Translations under genes and position numbers: made by a program
Shown here: positions 23,761-37,777 of the stretch, piece by piece
Layout of the letters: each line of letters opens with the position of its first letter
Numbering within the stretch: the stretch's first letter is position 1
Source: Apostichopus japonicus
Lineage: Eukaryota > Echinodermata > Holothuroidea > Aspidochirotida > Stichopodidae
Assembly (NCBI RefSeq): GCF_037975245.1
Contig: NC_092566.1
Span: 9,468,001 to 9,532,000, forward strand
Direction of reading: 5' to 3'
DNA length: 64,000 nt
Notes under the pieces: model-generated
What the model saw: the letters and a program-made list of their open reading frames with translations, nothing else
What the model was told of the DNA's origin: nothing
Database searches by the model: none

Positions 23761-25687
23761 AGATGTTGAATATTATACAGTGCAAATCTTTGTTATGACC
23801 AACTTGAACTGTTTTGTTTTTTCTTTAGTTTACATTGAAATTATTATCCACAGATAAATATGATATTTCTAAAAACAAAGCTGTACTTTTAGGAAATTAT
23901 AAACACCAATGAAAACTTTGACAGTTAAGCAAACTTTTCACATTTCTATAGGATACGTGAGCAGGAAGAATCTATTAGGAAAGTAAAGACGTTGAAGACC
24001 ATATACTCCTCCTATACCTCCTAAACTGAGTGTGTTGGAGTAAGGACGAGTTATAAAATGTATATTCAAATCACTCATATCCAGTTAGGGAGAATTTCAA
24101 TTGGATCGGGTTTTAATTAACAGCATTAGACAGCTTCTCACCTCAATCTACTAGAAAGAGTAACATTGTCTGACACGGGAATAAACTTATAAATGTTTCA
24201 TAACATATATGAACCCATTCCAGCCTACCTTGCTTATAAAAGCATAACGACGGAAGCGAGGCTAAGTGCAAAATAATTGCACTTTTGATAACAAAAAGAA
24301 GACTTTTCGTCTTTGAAGAGGACATTGCAAATGTCACTATGGATGAGTTTGAATACTTTTATGGTTCGATTAGCAAAAACATTTTCGGAAATGAAGTCAC
24401 ATTTTATTGTAGCGGCTGGTGGAGTTTTTGTGGATTATGATAAAATTCATGTTTTACGTTTTAGTATGTCTCGTATATCTTGTCTTAACATTGTAACACA
24501 TTAAATAGAAAATGACGCAACGGTAAAAGGGTACTTAAAAAGTTATAAAGGTAAAAACAATACAAAATGTGAACTATATAGGCCTGTATACGAGGTGGGA
24601 AAACGTACGAAAAGTAAACACAAAAGGCATAAAAATGTTATCTTTAGTCGGTTTCAAAATAGAAAGAGTAACTTTGTTGTTTATATGAAGTTAAAAGTTT
24701 ATATGAAGTTAAAAATTATATGAAGTTAAAGAAATAATTGCATCATGTTAATTAAAATATCATATAATTGATTTATTGTCGAAACGTTTAATTTGGTATA
24801 TCATTTTTTCTTCTCTTTTCTTTCTTCAGGGAGTCTTCTACATTGTTAAGCTATTGTATGCTTTATAGAAGACTTCCTTTCACATTGTATATTTGCACGT
24901 GAAAAAAAAAAACAAAATAAATCAAATCAAATCAAATCAAAAGAACATGAGTTGGTGTTGAGTTATTTAACTTATAAAACAATGGCGAACATTTTGGCCT
25001 GCACTGGTTAGCCGACGTCATGATTAAGTTAGCCTTAAAGAAGCATTCCAGCCATTAAACATACTTTAAATCTGAATATCTTGAAAACCGGAATAGTTAC
25101 TAGAAATATTACTTGCTCTTACTTGGGGGGTGAGGGGTGGGTGTGGGGGAGACTGTGACTTATCAAGACAAAACAAAACCTGCCTGAACAAAGATTAGTA
25201 GCAACAAATTGATAAATGTATTAAAACCAATAACTGTTCAACAACCCTTGAGCAACTCTCAAGCATCTTTCCGTTTTTCCAAGCACTGTGCATATTTAAA
25301 TCATTATGTTCATAAACCGCCATAGTAATGTATGGGTAAATAACGTTTAGTTTTGAGATGCAAACAACAATTAACTTTACTTTGTCAGCAATTTATTATA
25401 TTAAATTGACCGAAGCTTAATGTAAAGGAACGTTCCTGCAGACGATCCTTTCTTCCGTATAATAAAATTAGAATAAAGAATCAATCAATTAAGCTTACCA
25501 GCTCAGAGGTCGGAATCCAGATCAGGTTAAAAGACTTTCTGTCGTTCTTTCTTTCTTGTATCCTCTATTTTACTATTGTTTGCAGTTTGTTTTTCTTAAA
25601 AGTATTACATGATTCTGTCACCTGTGATTGCCTTATGGTTTTTCAAATTTCTGATTAATAAGAACAATTACATGGACATAGTAATGT
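23761..25687. other. Non-coding with two retroelement-like 3' tails
   Basis: No gene seen. An A-rich tail followed by (AAATC)n lies at about 24900-24941. A second A-rich stretch ending AATCAATCAATT lies near 25450-25492. Both look like 3' ends of truncated LINEs or SINEs, but no coding part is recognisable. Confidence 0.4.
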
Positions 25688-25695
25688 ATGATACT

Positions 25696-26078
25696 CATAG
25701 GCGTATGAGGCGGGGGCTGGGCGGGGGGTGCAGCCCCCAACCAAATATTGTTGTGAAAAATTCGGGCAATATGCTAAGAATTTTTCGGGCACCTACTGAA
25801 AGAAAACTAAATTGCAATGTGTTTTTCAATGGTTAAACTCATATTAATATTATCATTATTATTGTAACGACTTCCTCAAAAATTCTAACCAATATGGAAG
25901 GGTTATAACACGACAAATGATTGTATGTAATTGGCATGCGATGTAATAACCGATGCATGCCCATAGGATAGTACATTATGATGTTGATCGCGCGCGAAGC
26001 TTGCAAAAAAAAGTTTGGTTATATTTTTCGGGTAAGTCTTTACAGCCACCCCAAACAAATTGGGCTCCTACGCCTATG
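25696..26078. mobile_element. Short hAT-type MITE, 383 bp
   Basis: Ends CATAGGCGTATGAGG and, inverted, CATAGGCGTAGGAGCCC. The perfect 8-bp duplication ATGATACT lies at 25688-25695 and 26079-26086. A related copy, inverted and truncated, lies at 63329-63640 (shared TGGGCTCCTACGCC, ACCCGAAAAATAT, GCATGC, GTTATAACC). Non-coding. Confidence 0.88.
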
Positions 26079-26086
26079 ATGATACT

Positions 26087-27122
26087 TATATAGAAACGAT
26101 GTTGTTTTTAAGATAGGAAACCCACTTATCAGATTCGGAAACCTCATGAATCTATTAACGTTTTACATATTTGAGACAGTCCAGATCGATTGATAAGATG
26201 TAAGTTTTCATTGACAGATCTACACGCTACCATAACAGATATACAAAACACACCGTACTGCAATAAATGACAAAACTTTTCAATGATATCATCAATATTT
26301 TTATAAACCTTCTTTCTTCAGATATTAATATGTTTGACTTCAAACACGCTAACACACACAGGCACACAACAAAGACATGAAAATAACTATATATGATCAG
26401 GTTTTTTTTTAATTATATACAGTGATAGTTCACTAAAACAATATCGTGGATTGTAACATTTCTAAATTTTCCTAATACATTTAGTTGAGTGTTTTTTTTT
26501 TCTATCTGGTCATACACAAGACATTTGTTTTAATGTTTGGATTGTTTATCAGACGAAACAGCTGCTCTAAACCTCTTGAGCCTGAGAAAGAGAGAGAGAA
26601 ATAGAGATACATTTTCCGCCCTCGGCATATAGATTTGAATACAAATGACTGTGTTTGTAAATTCGTGCAAATTAACGTGGGGTGAGTAATATTACGGTCC
26701 ATAGTTTGTGGTTTTACAGCAATCATGACAATTCCCGAGGTATATAGCCATGCCGTCAATAGTAGTACAAAACTATATTATATAAAACTTAAATATTATA
26801 TTTTTCCACAATTTAATTTTGACTGTATGAGGATGGTTTAAGCACTTGAGGGTTCGTATGGTATCTAACACGCAATCTGTGTTCATGCACAGTTTTATAA
26901 TCGGACCTCACGGCACTAAATGTATAAACTGTCTCATGAAATATAATAATCAGCAGTTATATTTACGACGATTAAGCAGCAACCACAAATGTGGGAGAAA
27001 CCCGCAAGGGTATATGGATTACAACTTACAAGTCAGGTGGCTTCCAATTCAACATTTTAACTCAAATTTGGGATCCTTTCAATTTAGAATGTCATTTCAG
27101 ATGGGAAAACGGTAGATTTCTC
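26087..27122. other. Non-coding
   Basis: No gene seen. The frames at 26502 and 26846 lack coding character, splice context or recognisable domains. Confidence 0.5.
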
Positions 27123-27161
27123 TTCGATGAAAAACCCACAAAAAAAAAACAAAAAAAACTA

Positions 27162-27252
27162 TGACCCGACCGAGTATCGAACCCGGAATCTCCAGATTAC
27201 AAAGCCTCATTGCTTCAAATGCCACTGCCTTTATCCACTCGGCCACAGCATC
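27162..27252 (-). tRNA. tRNA-Ser-like pseudogene or SINE head
   Basis: On the minus strand a class II tRNA shape can be drawn. TGGCCGAGTGG serves as the D-arm and A box. TTTGAAG as anticodon loop would give TGA (Ser). A long variable region follows, then GGGTTCGATACTC as T-arm and B box with five pairs. The acceptor stem pairs at only five of seven positions and the anticodon stem is poor. T runs of 8 and 9 follow directly (27142-27158 on the plus strand as A runs), suitable as a Pol III terminator. Degeneration makes a functional tRNA unlikely. Confidence 0.55.
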
Positions 27253-27259
27253 GGTTTAT

Positions 27260-29190
27260 ATAATCTGCTTGCCAACAACGAGGAAGCTCTCAAAATAAAT
27301 ATAGCCTACATATGACGATCCTTAATTTTGAGATTTGGGCATTTGGATATAATTTCTTTTTATCAGACAAAGAATTGTTTGACAGTGTATAATACGACCT
27401 CATGCTGAGATTTCGAGAATAGTTGCTGAATGAATTTGTCATTATACCTTATCACAGTTATTACTGTTTACTGTACAATATATATAAGTACTACGTCGCT
27501 GTGACCATAGTACATATATACCCAACCCCAGGTATAGCGGAATACATTTATGAATACATCTCAATATGTTATCATTCAAGACATCATAAGTTGTCTTAAT
27601 ATCTCAAGCTGTTGATATCATTCGTGTATATACGTGAATGTTAGTCTCGGATAGTTCAACTGAACCGTGTTCCTTTGGAGAACACACCGCTCCCCAGTTT
27701 ATACGTTAAAGCTGACAAAAATTGACAATTTCTGCCACCGATCGACAGATTCGAATATTTAATTGAGAAGCGAGAAATAAAGATGTACACTGTTTCTTGC
27801 AACTTCAACACTGTAACAATATAGACTGTTGAGTTAACAGTTGTAAACTATTCTCCAATGAAATGAAGAGGAAAACATTTGTAGCCTCGAGGAATATAAC
27901 TATGCCACATCTTTTGCTTAAACTTAAAACATGGAACCCTCACATCTCAAAAGGGCTTCACGACTTAAATTGGGATCTCTCTCAGGAAGTAATTTTGAGA
28001 TTGGCCTATCTTTTGTGACCCCTCTGCATGTTTTGCCGATAATCAAAGCTGTAAAGCTTACTTCAGTTTTCTTAAAAGTACGTTTGTGGCCTTGTGGTAG
28101 TGTTAAAGGTTTCGGCTATAGCTAATTAGTTGTTTACTGCATGCATGCGTATATATACATATGTGTGTGTGTGTAAAAATGTACAGAGAACATGTAAAAA
28201 TAAAGGGACCATGTCTCAGAAGGAATGATAAAGAGGCAGACTATATTCTGCAGTTGCACTGATTTATAAGCACTACATATTACTGCATATAGCCTACCCC
28301 TGCCATGTACAAATATTTACAAAAATGAGCAAAAATAACCTACAATTAACCTCACATCTTTGAATCTCAAATCTGGAATCAACGGACCTAGCACATCTCG
28401 AATGTCATATCTACAAGTGGAATACAAACACAGTCTTAGTGACCTATAGGTTCAAGATTTTACCCAGAGCCTAACACATGTTACCTGAACTTCCAATGTA
28501 GCCTATAGTATACCAATTAGCCTATACTATTCCAATAGATTTGTAAGCTGTCTGTACAAACTCCCATATGAAACGGCTGTTCTACCAATATGGTGTTTAC
28601 TTGTTCTACCTATGTAAGCCTGTACACTAATAAAATGTGTTAGCTGTACCAAGGAGCTATCAACGAAATAGTCTTGATAAGACTGATCAACCAGATACTG
28701 TACTATACCTTTATTATACCGAACTCACAGGGTACCGCTTCATTACAATATCTCAAGGATATATCAACTGTGACATGCCGACAGCATAGACCAACTACTT
28801 TGATGCATTTCCTGGAATAGTATGTTATTAATTAAGACAGTCAATTGATTGGTTCAATCAATCATATCTGCAGTTAGGTACAAGATAAATATGTGATGGT
28901 ATGTTCAACTATAACAGGGTGGAAGATGTATCACTTTACGAGTGTTATTACATTGTATGTCACTATAAAGTATACAGAATATTGAAGTATGTATAAATGA
29001 TATCATATGTGACAGACCTTTGGAGTTCGAAGGAATGCAAAACTTCAGACCATCAACATTGTCTTTGTTGATTCAAAACAATAATCGGTCACATGCGCGG
29101 ACAAGTGTTTTGCCATACCGTGCATAACCGTACTATGCTTTTAATGCATGCTGGACCCCTGGTTGAACTAAGTGTTTAAAGATCTACTTT
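27260..29190. other. Non-coding
   Basis: No gene or bounded repeat seen. The frame at 27931-28125 has no recognisable features. A short GT run lies near 28161. Confidence 0.5.
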
Positions 29191-29194
29191 ATTA

Positions 29195-29555
29195 GCTCCA
29201 ATTATAGCACGCTATAGCTAGGAAAGTTTTGTGATGACGTAATCGACCTGCCACGGTCGTAAATCGACTTCAGGCTAAACAATTAGCCAGCATATATATT
29301 CTTAACACCATTAGGTTTTTGTGTAAACACTGTGTGGGAAATACGTTATGTCTATTTATATCTACAGTGTAATACTTATGTCTACATTGTAGTTAATCAT
29401 ACAGCGTTCACACAAAGACCCGCATACAAGAGAAAATATCGATGGCAAGCGTTGCAGACTAATTGGTAAAAAGAGGTCATTTTATGACCGAGGCAGGTCG
29501 ATTACGTAATCTCAAGAAACTTTTCCATGATAGCGTGCTATAGTTGGGTCTATAT
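29195..29555. mobile_element. MITE with inverted repeats of about 65 bp
   Basis: The left arm (TATAGCACGCTATAG, then GACGTAATCGACCTGCC, then CGGTCGTAAAT) is inverted in the right arm (CTATAGCACGCTATCATGG, then TTACGTAATCGACCTGCC, then CGGTCATAAAATG). The centre is near 29375. The outermost bases and target duplication were not resolved. Confidence 0.65.
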
Positions 29556-29559
29556 ATAC

Positions 29560-31690
29560 AGCTAACCTTTAGTACAGTCGCTACTTCATGCGTATATATA
29601 TCACCATTACTGAAGCCCATAACATTATGTAATGGCTGCCCACTTCTCTCTTATTACGTTCATGACAATCCAAACACCCCGACCACTTCTAGCTCAAAGT
29701 CTTAACGGTAATGTTGGGCCAAAAGTGAATGTGCTATATGATAGATTGCCCAAGCCATCGGATATCATGTGGTGCGGGTAAGGAAATATCAGTTGAAAAG
29801 AAGCGCCTGTGATTTCTCTTGTGTTTGGTTAATTCTACAGACAAACATCGCAGAAATCACAGTTTTGCGATTGGTAATGCACTTCGACAGCTTTACTTCT
29901 TGTGAGAGGAACCTTTTTGTCCATGGCTGTTGAAACGCATTCTTCATAGCATTGTATACACGAGAAAGGTATATATAGTGACGCAATACAAACAACATTA
30001 ACAACTGGACTTCAATACCTTTTAATCCGAAGTTTCAGTTGATAGGGATTTACCAAGCTATTAGTTTGAATGCTAAGCTTTCAACGTTCTTAGTGAAATC
30101 GTTGCATATCCGTCTGGCTTAATCAACCCTCGTTCAGAATTCTTGTTGTGACTTGGCTTAGATTTAAATCAATCCACGGGGCATTCCACTTTAACCGATA
30201 CTAAAGTGTAATTCAAGTGCAACTACAGTTAGATTGGATCAAATTAGGCGTATTATTTGAAGCTTGTACGACACACACCCTAAATCTCGATTGGCAGCCT
30301 AGGGCCATACCTGTCACTTGTTAGAATCAAATAAACCATTCGAATTGGACAGACTGAAAAACAAGTTGGCCCACGATGTATTCCCGAGTGCTGCATATCC
30401 TTTGATGTATATATAATCTTGAATTTCCCTTTTACGTGTATTTGCAAACCTAAGCATCAAATGCGTGACGATGTGGAGTCATTGATAAGACTCCTCATGG
30501 TTAAAGCAGCGACAATTGCATATGCTCTACATAGGTATTGTTAGTTTACTGCACTCACGTTAAAACATTAGCTTTGATGGGAAGATGTCATAAACTGTTT
30601 TGCCGCATAATTCCAACATTATATATGCAGCTCGTTGTAGCTAAGTTCAATTGTTAACTTGCAGTGAAACGAAAAGTCAAAGCGTTTGTTGACCAACTCA
30701 AAAGATTACTTTGAAACCAAGAAAAATACTGGTGCTTTGCAAATAAAATATATGGACGATTAGCCTGGACCTACCACATACCGACAATGTATATATCTAG
30801 CCTAGCCTTCTTGGCTGTATAGGATAGGCTCTGCTGTTATTGGTTTTTAGCTGTGGAGGGTAATGGCTATATCATTTCAGAATTCTCTCGGATTTTCATA
30901 GAGTTATGAATTCTCTCGGATAATCATAGAGTTTGTATAGACACAGTACTAATTTGAGTAAATTTGTTTTGATGTAAGAATATGTTAAGAGTTTTTATCA
31001 AAAATCTCAATCAATTGTTCTGGGGTAAGGCGGGGGAGGTATATGAACCCTGTCTTTCTTGTTGATAGCATATATGCCGGTGGTGAAGGTGTAGCAAAGA
31101 CCGTGTTTGGCCAGGCAACAAAACAACGTCAGTTCTCAAACTTCAGCACATTTAGACGTGATATGATACATGTATAGACCCCCTCCCCAACCTCTACCCC
31201 TGGATCCACGACTGATTTCGAATGCTGTACTCCACTGTTATGGCACTGACTAAATAGTTTAAACATAATGCTTAGCGTGTTCTCCAAGGATACAACAGGA
31301 AGAGGCCGACAACAAGGTGTCTGAGAAATCTGGTGATATTGACACCAAAACCTTTTGTTCGACTCTTCCAACTTGAAGATGGCAAATACGGATACAGCGT
31401 GTGATTCAACCTGGTCTATCTATGTATATCCTGTTCACATAAATTAAAGTATTACTGATTAAATAGTCAACAATTTCATATAACGATAATTATTATATGA
31501 AAAATTAACTTCTTTGCCTTGAGATAATCCTTTAATCTGTAAATTAAAGGATAGGTCAATAAGGTTATCTGCATGCCGTGAAACTATTCCAGGCCATTGG
31601 GTTATTTATCTCTTCCTAGTGAAACTAATTTATCCCTCTCGATGAATATATTAAGGCCTATATCATTTGACACGATACATATTACGGTAT
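29560..31690. other. Non-coding
   Basis: No gene seen. A short local duplication of GAATTCTCTCGGAT lies at 30880-30930. At 31180-31215 a C-rich phrase ending CCCTGGATCCACGACTG resembles a hAT MITE end but has no partner. Confidence 0.5.
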
Positions 31691-31693
31691 TAC

Positions 31694-32085
<392 letters not shown>

Positions 32086-32089
32086 TTTA

Positions 32090-33969
32090 TTATTTAAAAT
32101 GACACATTTGAGACATTAAATCAAAGATATCTGCAGTTAAGTTATGGATATCTACATTTCAGTTAACGATATACACATACATGTAAGTGAAGATATCTTG
32201 TTTATATATTAGGCTAGGTAAGAGTTGGTCTCACCTAAGTTTATTTAAAGATTATTAAACTTTATTAAACATATGTAACCATATATATACTTGTGTTATA
32301 CCACAACATTATATATATATGATTAAAATATAACATCTTCACTCAAAGTTTTCCACAGGCACCAGCACCATCCAAACTTGTCGCTCAAAAAATATCGAAA
32401 CTCAAATTACGCTTCATAGTTGCTGTCGATGTATACTTTGAGACAAACTCTCCAGGGTGATAATTCAGATATAAATAAGTTTTCAATTATATTTGTATAT
32501 TTCCCGAAGCTCTATAGTTCTCGGCAATTTTAACCAACTTTAAGCTACTGAGTATTACACAAAATAAAATTGCTATTAATGAGAATAAGACACGTTACCA
32601 TACACTTCTTTGAATAAAAAAAAATTAATAAGCAAGATGGTTAAATGAATTTGATTAAATTTTGAAAGAAATGAAATCGTATAGCCCTGGCCAGTTTTCA
32701 TATTCAGTATGAATCAAATAAAAAACCAATTGAAATTGGAAACCTGTTTTCATTTTCAACTCTTACTTTATTAAGAGTAAGAGTTGACCAAACTATAATG
32801 AACTGCGTTGCTATGTACGTTAAGTTGGTATCATAGAGCCACCCCCCCCCCCCGAAAAATGGGGGGGAGGGTTATGAACATCAATTGAGAAAATTCCTGT
32901 AATGCAGTTCTCTGGTTTTCCCATTTAAGATTCAACCAGAGAGGGGTGGAACAACTCCTTGATTCAACTATCCCTTGGGCCAGTCTTACATCTCATCAGT
33001 TTCGATTCACGCTTCAAAGGTGGCAAAAGAGCTCAACCTTGCAAATGGATTGGAAAGGGGAGTTACTTGGCACTTATGCCTGTCCTTGTGTCACCTATAC
33101 AGACAGAAGGTAGATTAAGTATACTGTGATGTGTGGGTTTAACAACAAGTTTGCACTTATGACGTGACTGAGCTCTGATATGAAACCTCAAAAGGAAATC
33201 GGATAAAAATAACAACATTTGATTGCGAAAATATCCGTCGCTTTGTGATGGAGGGAACATATAAAAAAAGTTGCAATCACATGTGACAAAATGACATTTA
33301 TGATGATACAGACTAGTATGACTGAGATGGAATTGGAAAACATACTAAGTTAATAGAGTACAAAATAGTGCATACTAAGTTAAGAGAGTACAAAATAGTG
33401 CAAGTATTCTTTAGCAGACATTCTCTTTTGCCACATGATTGTGTATTCATATCTGTGGTTTAATATCTAGTGTTTGATAGTGCTAGGGTTAGGGTAAGAG
33501 TTGTATATCAACAGTCGCGGTTTGTTATACTCTTCCCATACTGTCAGTTATGCTTGCATCTGTAAATAACTCATGCTATAAATATTTCGAATTGTTTTAT
33601 ACTTGAGGAAAACAGATTAAATTGGGACAAAAGGAACTTTGAAAAAAAAGTTAACGCAACAACTATTCGTGTTGCTTCACACTTATTTTTACAACACCTC
33701 CAAAAAAAAAAAAAAAAAAAAGGAAAAAAAAACTGACATTCGTCAAGTTACACTAACGGGACATTTTGACATCATACAATGTCAAAGCTATCGAGATGAG
33801 GTGTCACACGTTGGACTTCACGTCGGAAAAGTGAAATTTGTTGATTTCAGACTTTACACAAACATGACACCGTGATCAATATTGTTAAATTGTCGTGATG
33901 TCGTATAAGACTAGCAAAATAAGTGTACAACGCCATCCCCACCCAAACAAGGGGCATGTACCTTAATAT
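32090..33969. other. Non-coding
   Basis: No gene seen. A direct duplication (CATACTAAGTTAA, then GAGTACAAAATAGTG) lies at 33340-33405. An A run lies at 33702-33721. C and G runs facing each other lie at 32841-32870. Confidence 0.5.
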
Positions 33970-34311
33970 TAGTGCTGTGCCGTTTACACGTTTAAACGTG
34001 TAAACGAACGAAACATCGGTTAACGGTTAATAAAACCTTATGAACGTTTAAACGAAACTATGATATTGTAACCGAACTTGCATAGTACTTAATTAAGCTT
34101 TGAGGGTTATTCTTTAAGCTGTATAAACTGTTTACGTAATGTTATGATTCTATGCCGGGAAATCCCCGTTAAGTTGTTTACTATGACGTAAGTAATCGTG
34201 CACCTGGCCTCTCGGTCTCCGGAAGTCTGGTGACTGCAACACTAAGGCGGTGCTCTTTGAAGTAGTAACTTTCTCACGCGCGTAAACTTAAGCCATTGTT
34301 CACTGGGCTAG

Positions 34312-34319
34312 TATAAAAG
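34312..34319 (+). promoter_or_regulatory. TATA box of the solo LTR
   Basis: TATAAAAG lies 245 bp into the LTR, with a plausible start about 30 bp downstream. This is inferred from position and sequence only. Confidence 0.5.
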
Positions 34320-34849
34320 GAGCTGTTGGTACGTGCAGAGAGGGACTCTTTGCCAAAATCTCGCAAGACGTCTACGTACGGTACGTTATCATATCATTTA
34401 CTATTATCCAAGTTGGTAGGTTTCTAATACCACAGCACCGTGTTTAACTGTTCATAGATATTGCAAGCGTTTAGAATATTATTGGATACATTTGTGAGTT
34501 GTATAAATTGTTAGCAAACTGCGATATTTCACTGAGGGATAGATTACGCCCAATTATTTAGGAGTAACGTTATTGACCGATTGTTATCATTTTACGTTAT
34601 TCAGTAGCGATCTGAACTACGTGACAATGTGTGTACTTTAGTAGAGATCAGCATTCTGCCGTGATTGTATATTTTTCAGTTAGTCCGTAAGTAGGAACAT
34701 AAGTGAATAGCCTAGGTCAGATATCAGAAAGATACGTTACTGCCATTTAGTCAATCGATTGGTTCTTAGTATATGTGCATCTGTTAACGGTATTGCAGAC
34801 ACCGTTTAGTTAACCCTATAGCTTTGAATCTGTTTACATATTTAGAACC

Positions 34850-35075
34850 TGCGTTTGGCGTTCCGTTTATCGCCGTGTTATACGTTGCGTTATACGCTGC
34901 GTGTGGCGCCGCGTTGGACGTTGCGTTGGGCGCCGCGTTTTGCGTTGCGTTCCGCGCTGCGTTGAGCGCCGCGTTGTACGTTGCGTTATACGCTGCGTGT
35001 GGCGCCGCGTTGGACGCTGCGTTGGGCGTTGCGTTTAGTGCCGTGTTCTACGCTGCGTTTAGACGCTGCGTTTAG
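34850..35075 (+). repeat. GCGTT-type minisatellite inside the LTR
   Basis: Imperfect 12- and 15-base units such as GGCGCCGCGTTGGACGTT recur. The same pair of blocks (TACGTTGCGTTATACGCTGC) occurs near 34880 and 34977, so a block of about 97 bp has been duplicated. Confidence 0.75.
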
Positions 35076-36838
35076 GAATTGCGTTAACCTTTACGTTATG
35101 CGTAATGCAAGGATAAGCACTAAGTAAGAACCTTTAATGAACCTAAGTGTAAGTCGGAGGTTTGAATAAACGGTACCACTGTGCCACGGGCACTTTATCA
35201 TCCTCTTCATTGTCATCTTTCTGTCGAGACTCTCTTCCGCCAACCCCATCATTAAAGACTGCCCCACCAGACAGGGAAGTGACGTTACAATATCACCTGA
35301 AAATTAAATTATTGGCAAAAATCGCGTATCAATTCCCGTGTTTATTTTGTCTACTACGCGAAATAACAAAACAACTTACGATCAGTCGAATCATAAACCG
35401 CGAACGTAATCCTACTTTGTCCCCCCCCCCCCCCACGATGTAATCCGGCGATATGAATGGCTTAAACTTGAACGCTGTTATCCTTTTGTGAAAACTTCCT
35501 GATTCGCGGCACAAGTGTACTTTATATCGAGCCGACAGCGGCGGCGGCGCAGATAATCCAGTCAATGCATGTTCGATCGAAATGATTACAATCCCTGTCC
35601 ATCACTTTGAAATCTCCGACCAGACAATACCGGGTCGAATACTCGACTTGGTAATAGTTGTTCAAATACATGATCAAAGGAAATGTATCGATTGGAGATC
35701 GTAAAAAAACTCTGAAAATCAGTAGAGAAATTACCAATTGTGTACGAAAAGTAATTTGGTACACCTTTCAAATTTTACGAAAGATCCAGCAAAACACTTT
35801 CGACAAATTCACGCGAAACTGGCAAATCGTGCTAAATGCAACTAATGTCATGTATACAAGGCTCTAGTACACCCATTTATGAATAAACCGTAAGACCACA
35901 TCTGGTGTTAAGCGGGGGGTGGGGGGGGGAAGGAAGTATTTTCTAGAATTTCCAAAAATACGGAAAAAATAATGTCCTACCACAGTTAAGTGTATAGCAA
36001 ATAGCCTAACCACCTCGTCTGTTACGGATCTCACGTAACTACAAAAACACAACCAATTGTATTTTGCGAACTTGACGTTTTCTACAAGAACATGGAAATA
36101 ATATTAAGCATTAGTTAATCATGCCGTGTGGCCTAAAACATATTTGATTACAAGGTTTACTTTAATAAAGATGACCATAGCTTGATATCTTGTGCTGCGT
36201 GTATGAACTGTGCCTCGTGTATCATGGGGAATACTCTATGAAACGTTTCTTGGAAACGTGCCAAAAATGTTAACAAACAGGTGTAAGACAGGGGATGAGC
36301 GCGCAGTTGTTTGGCAAGGTACCTGGGAAAATTCTGAGCACATATACAGTATCCTACCGTAGTATTTAAGTTAGGTTAAACCGTACTGCAGTTGTAAACT
36401 GATGTACGTTTAGTGCGCGCTATTCATTGTTAGGCATTCTAGAAACGGGGCTTTGCCGAACGTTTTTTGTTTCATAATATCGGAGGTTCTGTAAGTTAAA
36501 CTTTTTAAAGATTGTAAAACAGATTAAATCTCTTTTCATTTTATAACATAATACAGCTACTCTAACTTGTCATTTAAAATTTTTCATCAGCTTCGTGACA
36601 ATTTAAATTCAAAAGTTGTCAGTATTTTGCATCCTCAACTGCGAATTTTTTTATCGCCAGACACGCAAAAAATTCCTTTTCCTTTTCCGGGGTCTTCGCC
36701 CCACCAGGGCCCTAGGGCGGTCCCCTGGACCCCACGCCTTTATACTCGGCGTTTTCTCGCGATATTCGCAAACGTTTAAACGAACGAAAAATCGGCCGTT
36801 TAAACGTTTAGGTCTTTAAACGAAAACTCACAGCCCTA

Positions 36839-37777
36839 TACCTTATGGAAGAGCCATTAGCGGATCAATGAATTTTACAAAGTAAGTGATGTTGCCATGT
36901 GGTCGTTGAAACCTACTCCCATCAATCGGTCTGACGGTCCAATCTCCCCTCCCTCTCCCCCTTCCCCTTCCCCATCCAAGGAAAAAACAAATAACAGTTC
37001 AGATGGCGCAATCTGAAGTTTATATACATCAAACTCGCAAGTAAAAAAAAGACCTCCCCCGACTGACAATGGTGGGGACGGACAAATATCTAGGTTACAA
37101 ACAGTGACGTCGGGAGTCGGGTGTTGCTCCGGTGACAATTATGACAGCAGGACCCCATTTTCCTTAACAAATTATATGAAAATGACTAAATTGTTCTTTA
37201 TCCAATATTTCCTCGACTATAGCCTTCTGACCTACCCCCCCCCCCCCCACCCGCCTCCTATACTTCCCAATTTCTCTCTCTCTCTCTTCAGGCTTGGGTA
37301 CACACCAATTAAAACTCTCATTTACATAAGTAATGAAAGCTTAAAATATGTAGCACTAACAAGGAAGTCATAATTTGTGCATTTATCCCAAAGCCCAACA
37401 CCTGCAAAATTCCGTTGGCCCGAGTATTGAATAAATTTGTTCTTCGGTTGTTGCCTATTCTTAGTCCATAATTTCATTCATTTTGCGACAGAAAGCGGAC
37501 TAATATTTACAGACTCTGGGAATCCTTAAACAAACTTATAATAAATAGTAGCTTAGATTTAATTGAATTAGTTTATCGATTCAAAGTTAAAAATGGACAT
37601 AATGAACGGTCTATTAATTGGCATTACGTCCTACTTAATATGTAGTTACTCGTCAGCATGCGGAAAAAATCAAACGGTACTGTTTCACACGTATAGTGTC
37701 TGTGGTTAGTGTATATTTGGACGCGTATATAGCGCGCCGTTTTGTACCATACTTAGGTTGCCGTCGCGGTAACTTAA
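36839..37777. other. Spacer between inverted hAT copies
   Basis: No gene. A C run lies at 37236-37249. The last bases (37744-37785) are a minisatellite that continues after copy B. Confidence 0.5.

Larger units (their letters stand above)
34067..35289 (+). mobile_element. Solo LTR, 1223 bp, inside hAT copy A
   Basis: It starts TGTAACCGAAC and ends GACGTTACA, so the termini are TGTAAC/GTTACA. ATAT is duplicated at 34063-34066 and 35290-35293. Copy B holds the uninterrupted site (ATGATATCAACTG), proving a precise insertion. Promoter-like TATAAAAG is at 34312 and AATAAA at 35166-35171, which orients U3-R-U5 on the plus strand. A GCGTT-rich tandem region lies at 34850-35070, and its open frame (alanine-rich) is an artefact of the repeat. 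A 4-bp duplication suits Gypsy or BEL. No internal region remains. Confidence 0.85.
33970..36838 (+). mobile_element. Non-autonomous hAT element, copy A, carrying a solo LTR
   Basis: The left end is TAGTGCTGTGCCG. The right end, inverted, is TAGGGCTGTGAG. Both fit hAT YARNG-type termini. The left subterminal region has a palindrome (CGTTTACACG / CGTGTAAACG). The flanks TACCTTAA (left, three bases out) and TACCTTAT (right) suggest a slightly eroded 8-bp duplication. It is 2869 bp because of a 1223-bp LTR insertion at 34067. Without it the length is near that of copy B. No transposase frame. Copy B lies inverted 940 bp downstream. Confidence 0.82.

Noticed and set aside
33483-33500. Telomere-like AGGGTTAGGGTA
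   Set aside because: Fewer than two full units; too short to be a telomeric tract.
34824-35075. Alanine-rich 83-residue frame
   Set aside because: Translation of the GCGTT minisatellite in a solo LTR; no coding context.
35658-35867. Lysine-rich frame in hAT copy A as a transposase remnant
   Set aside because: No DDE, RNase H-like or hATC motifs. Copies B and C do not keep a longer frame.
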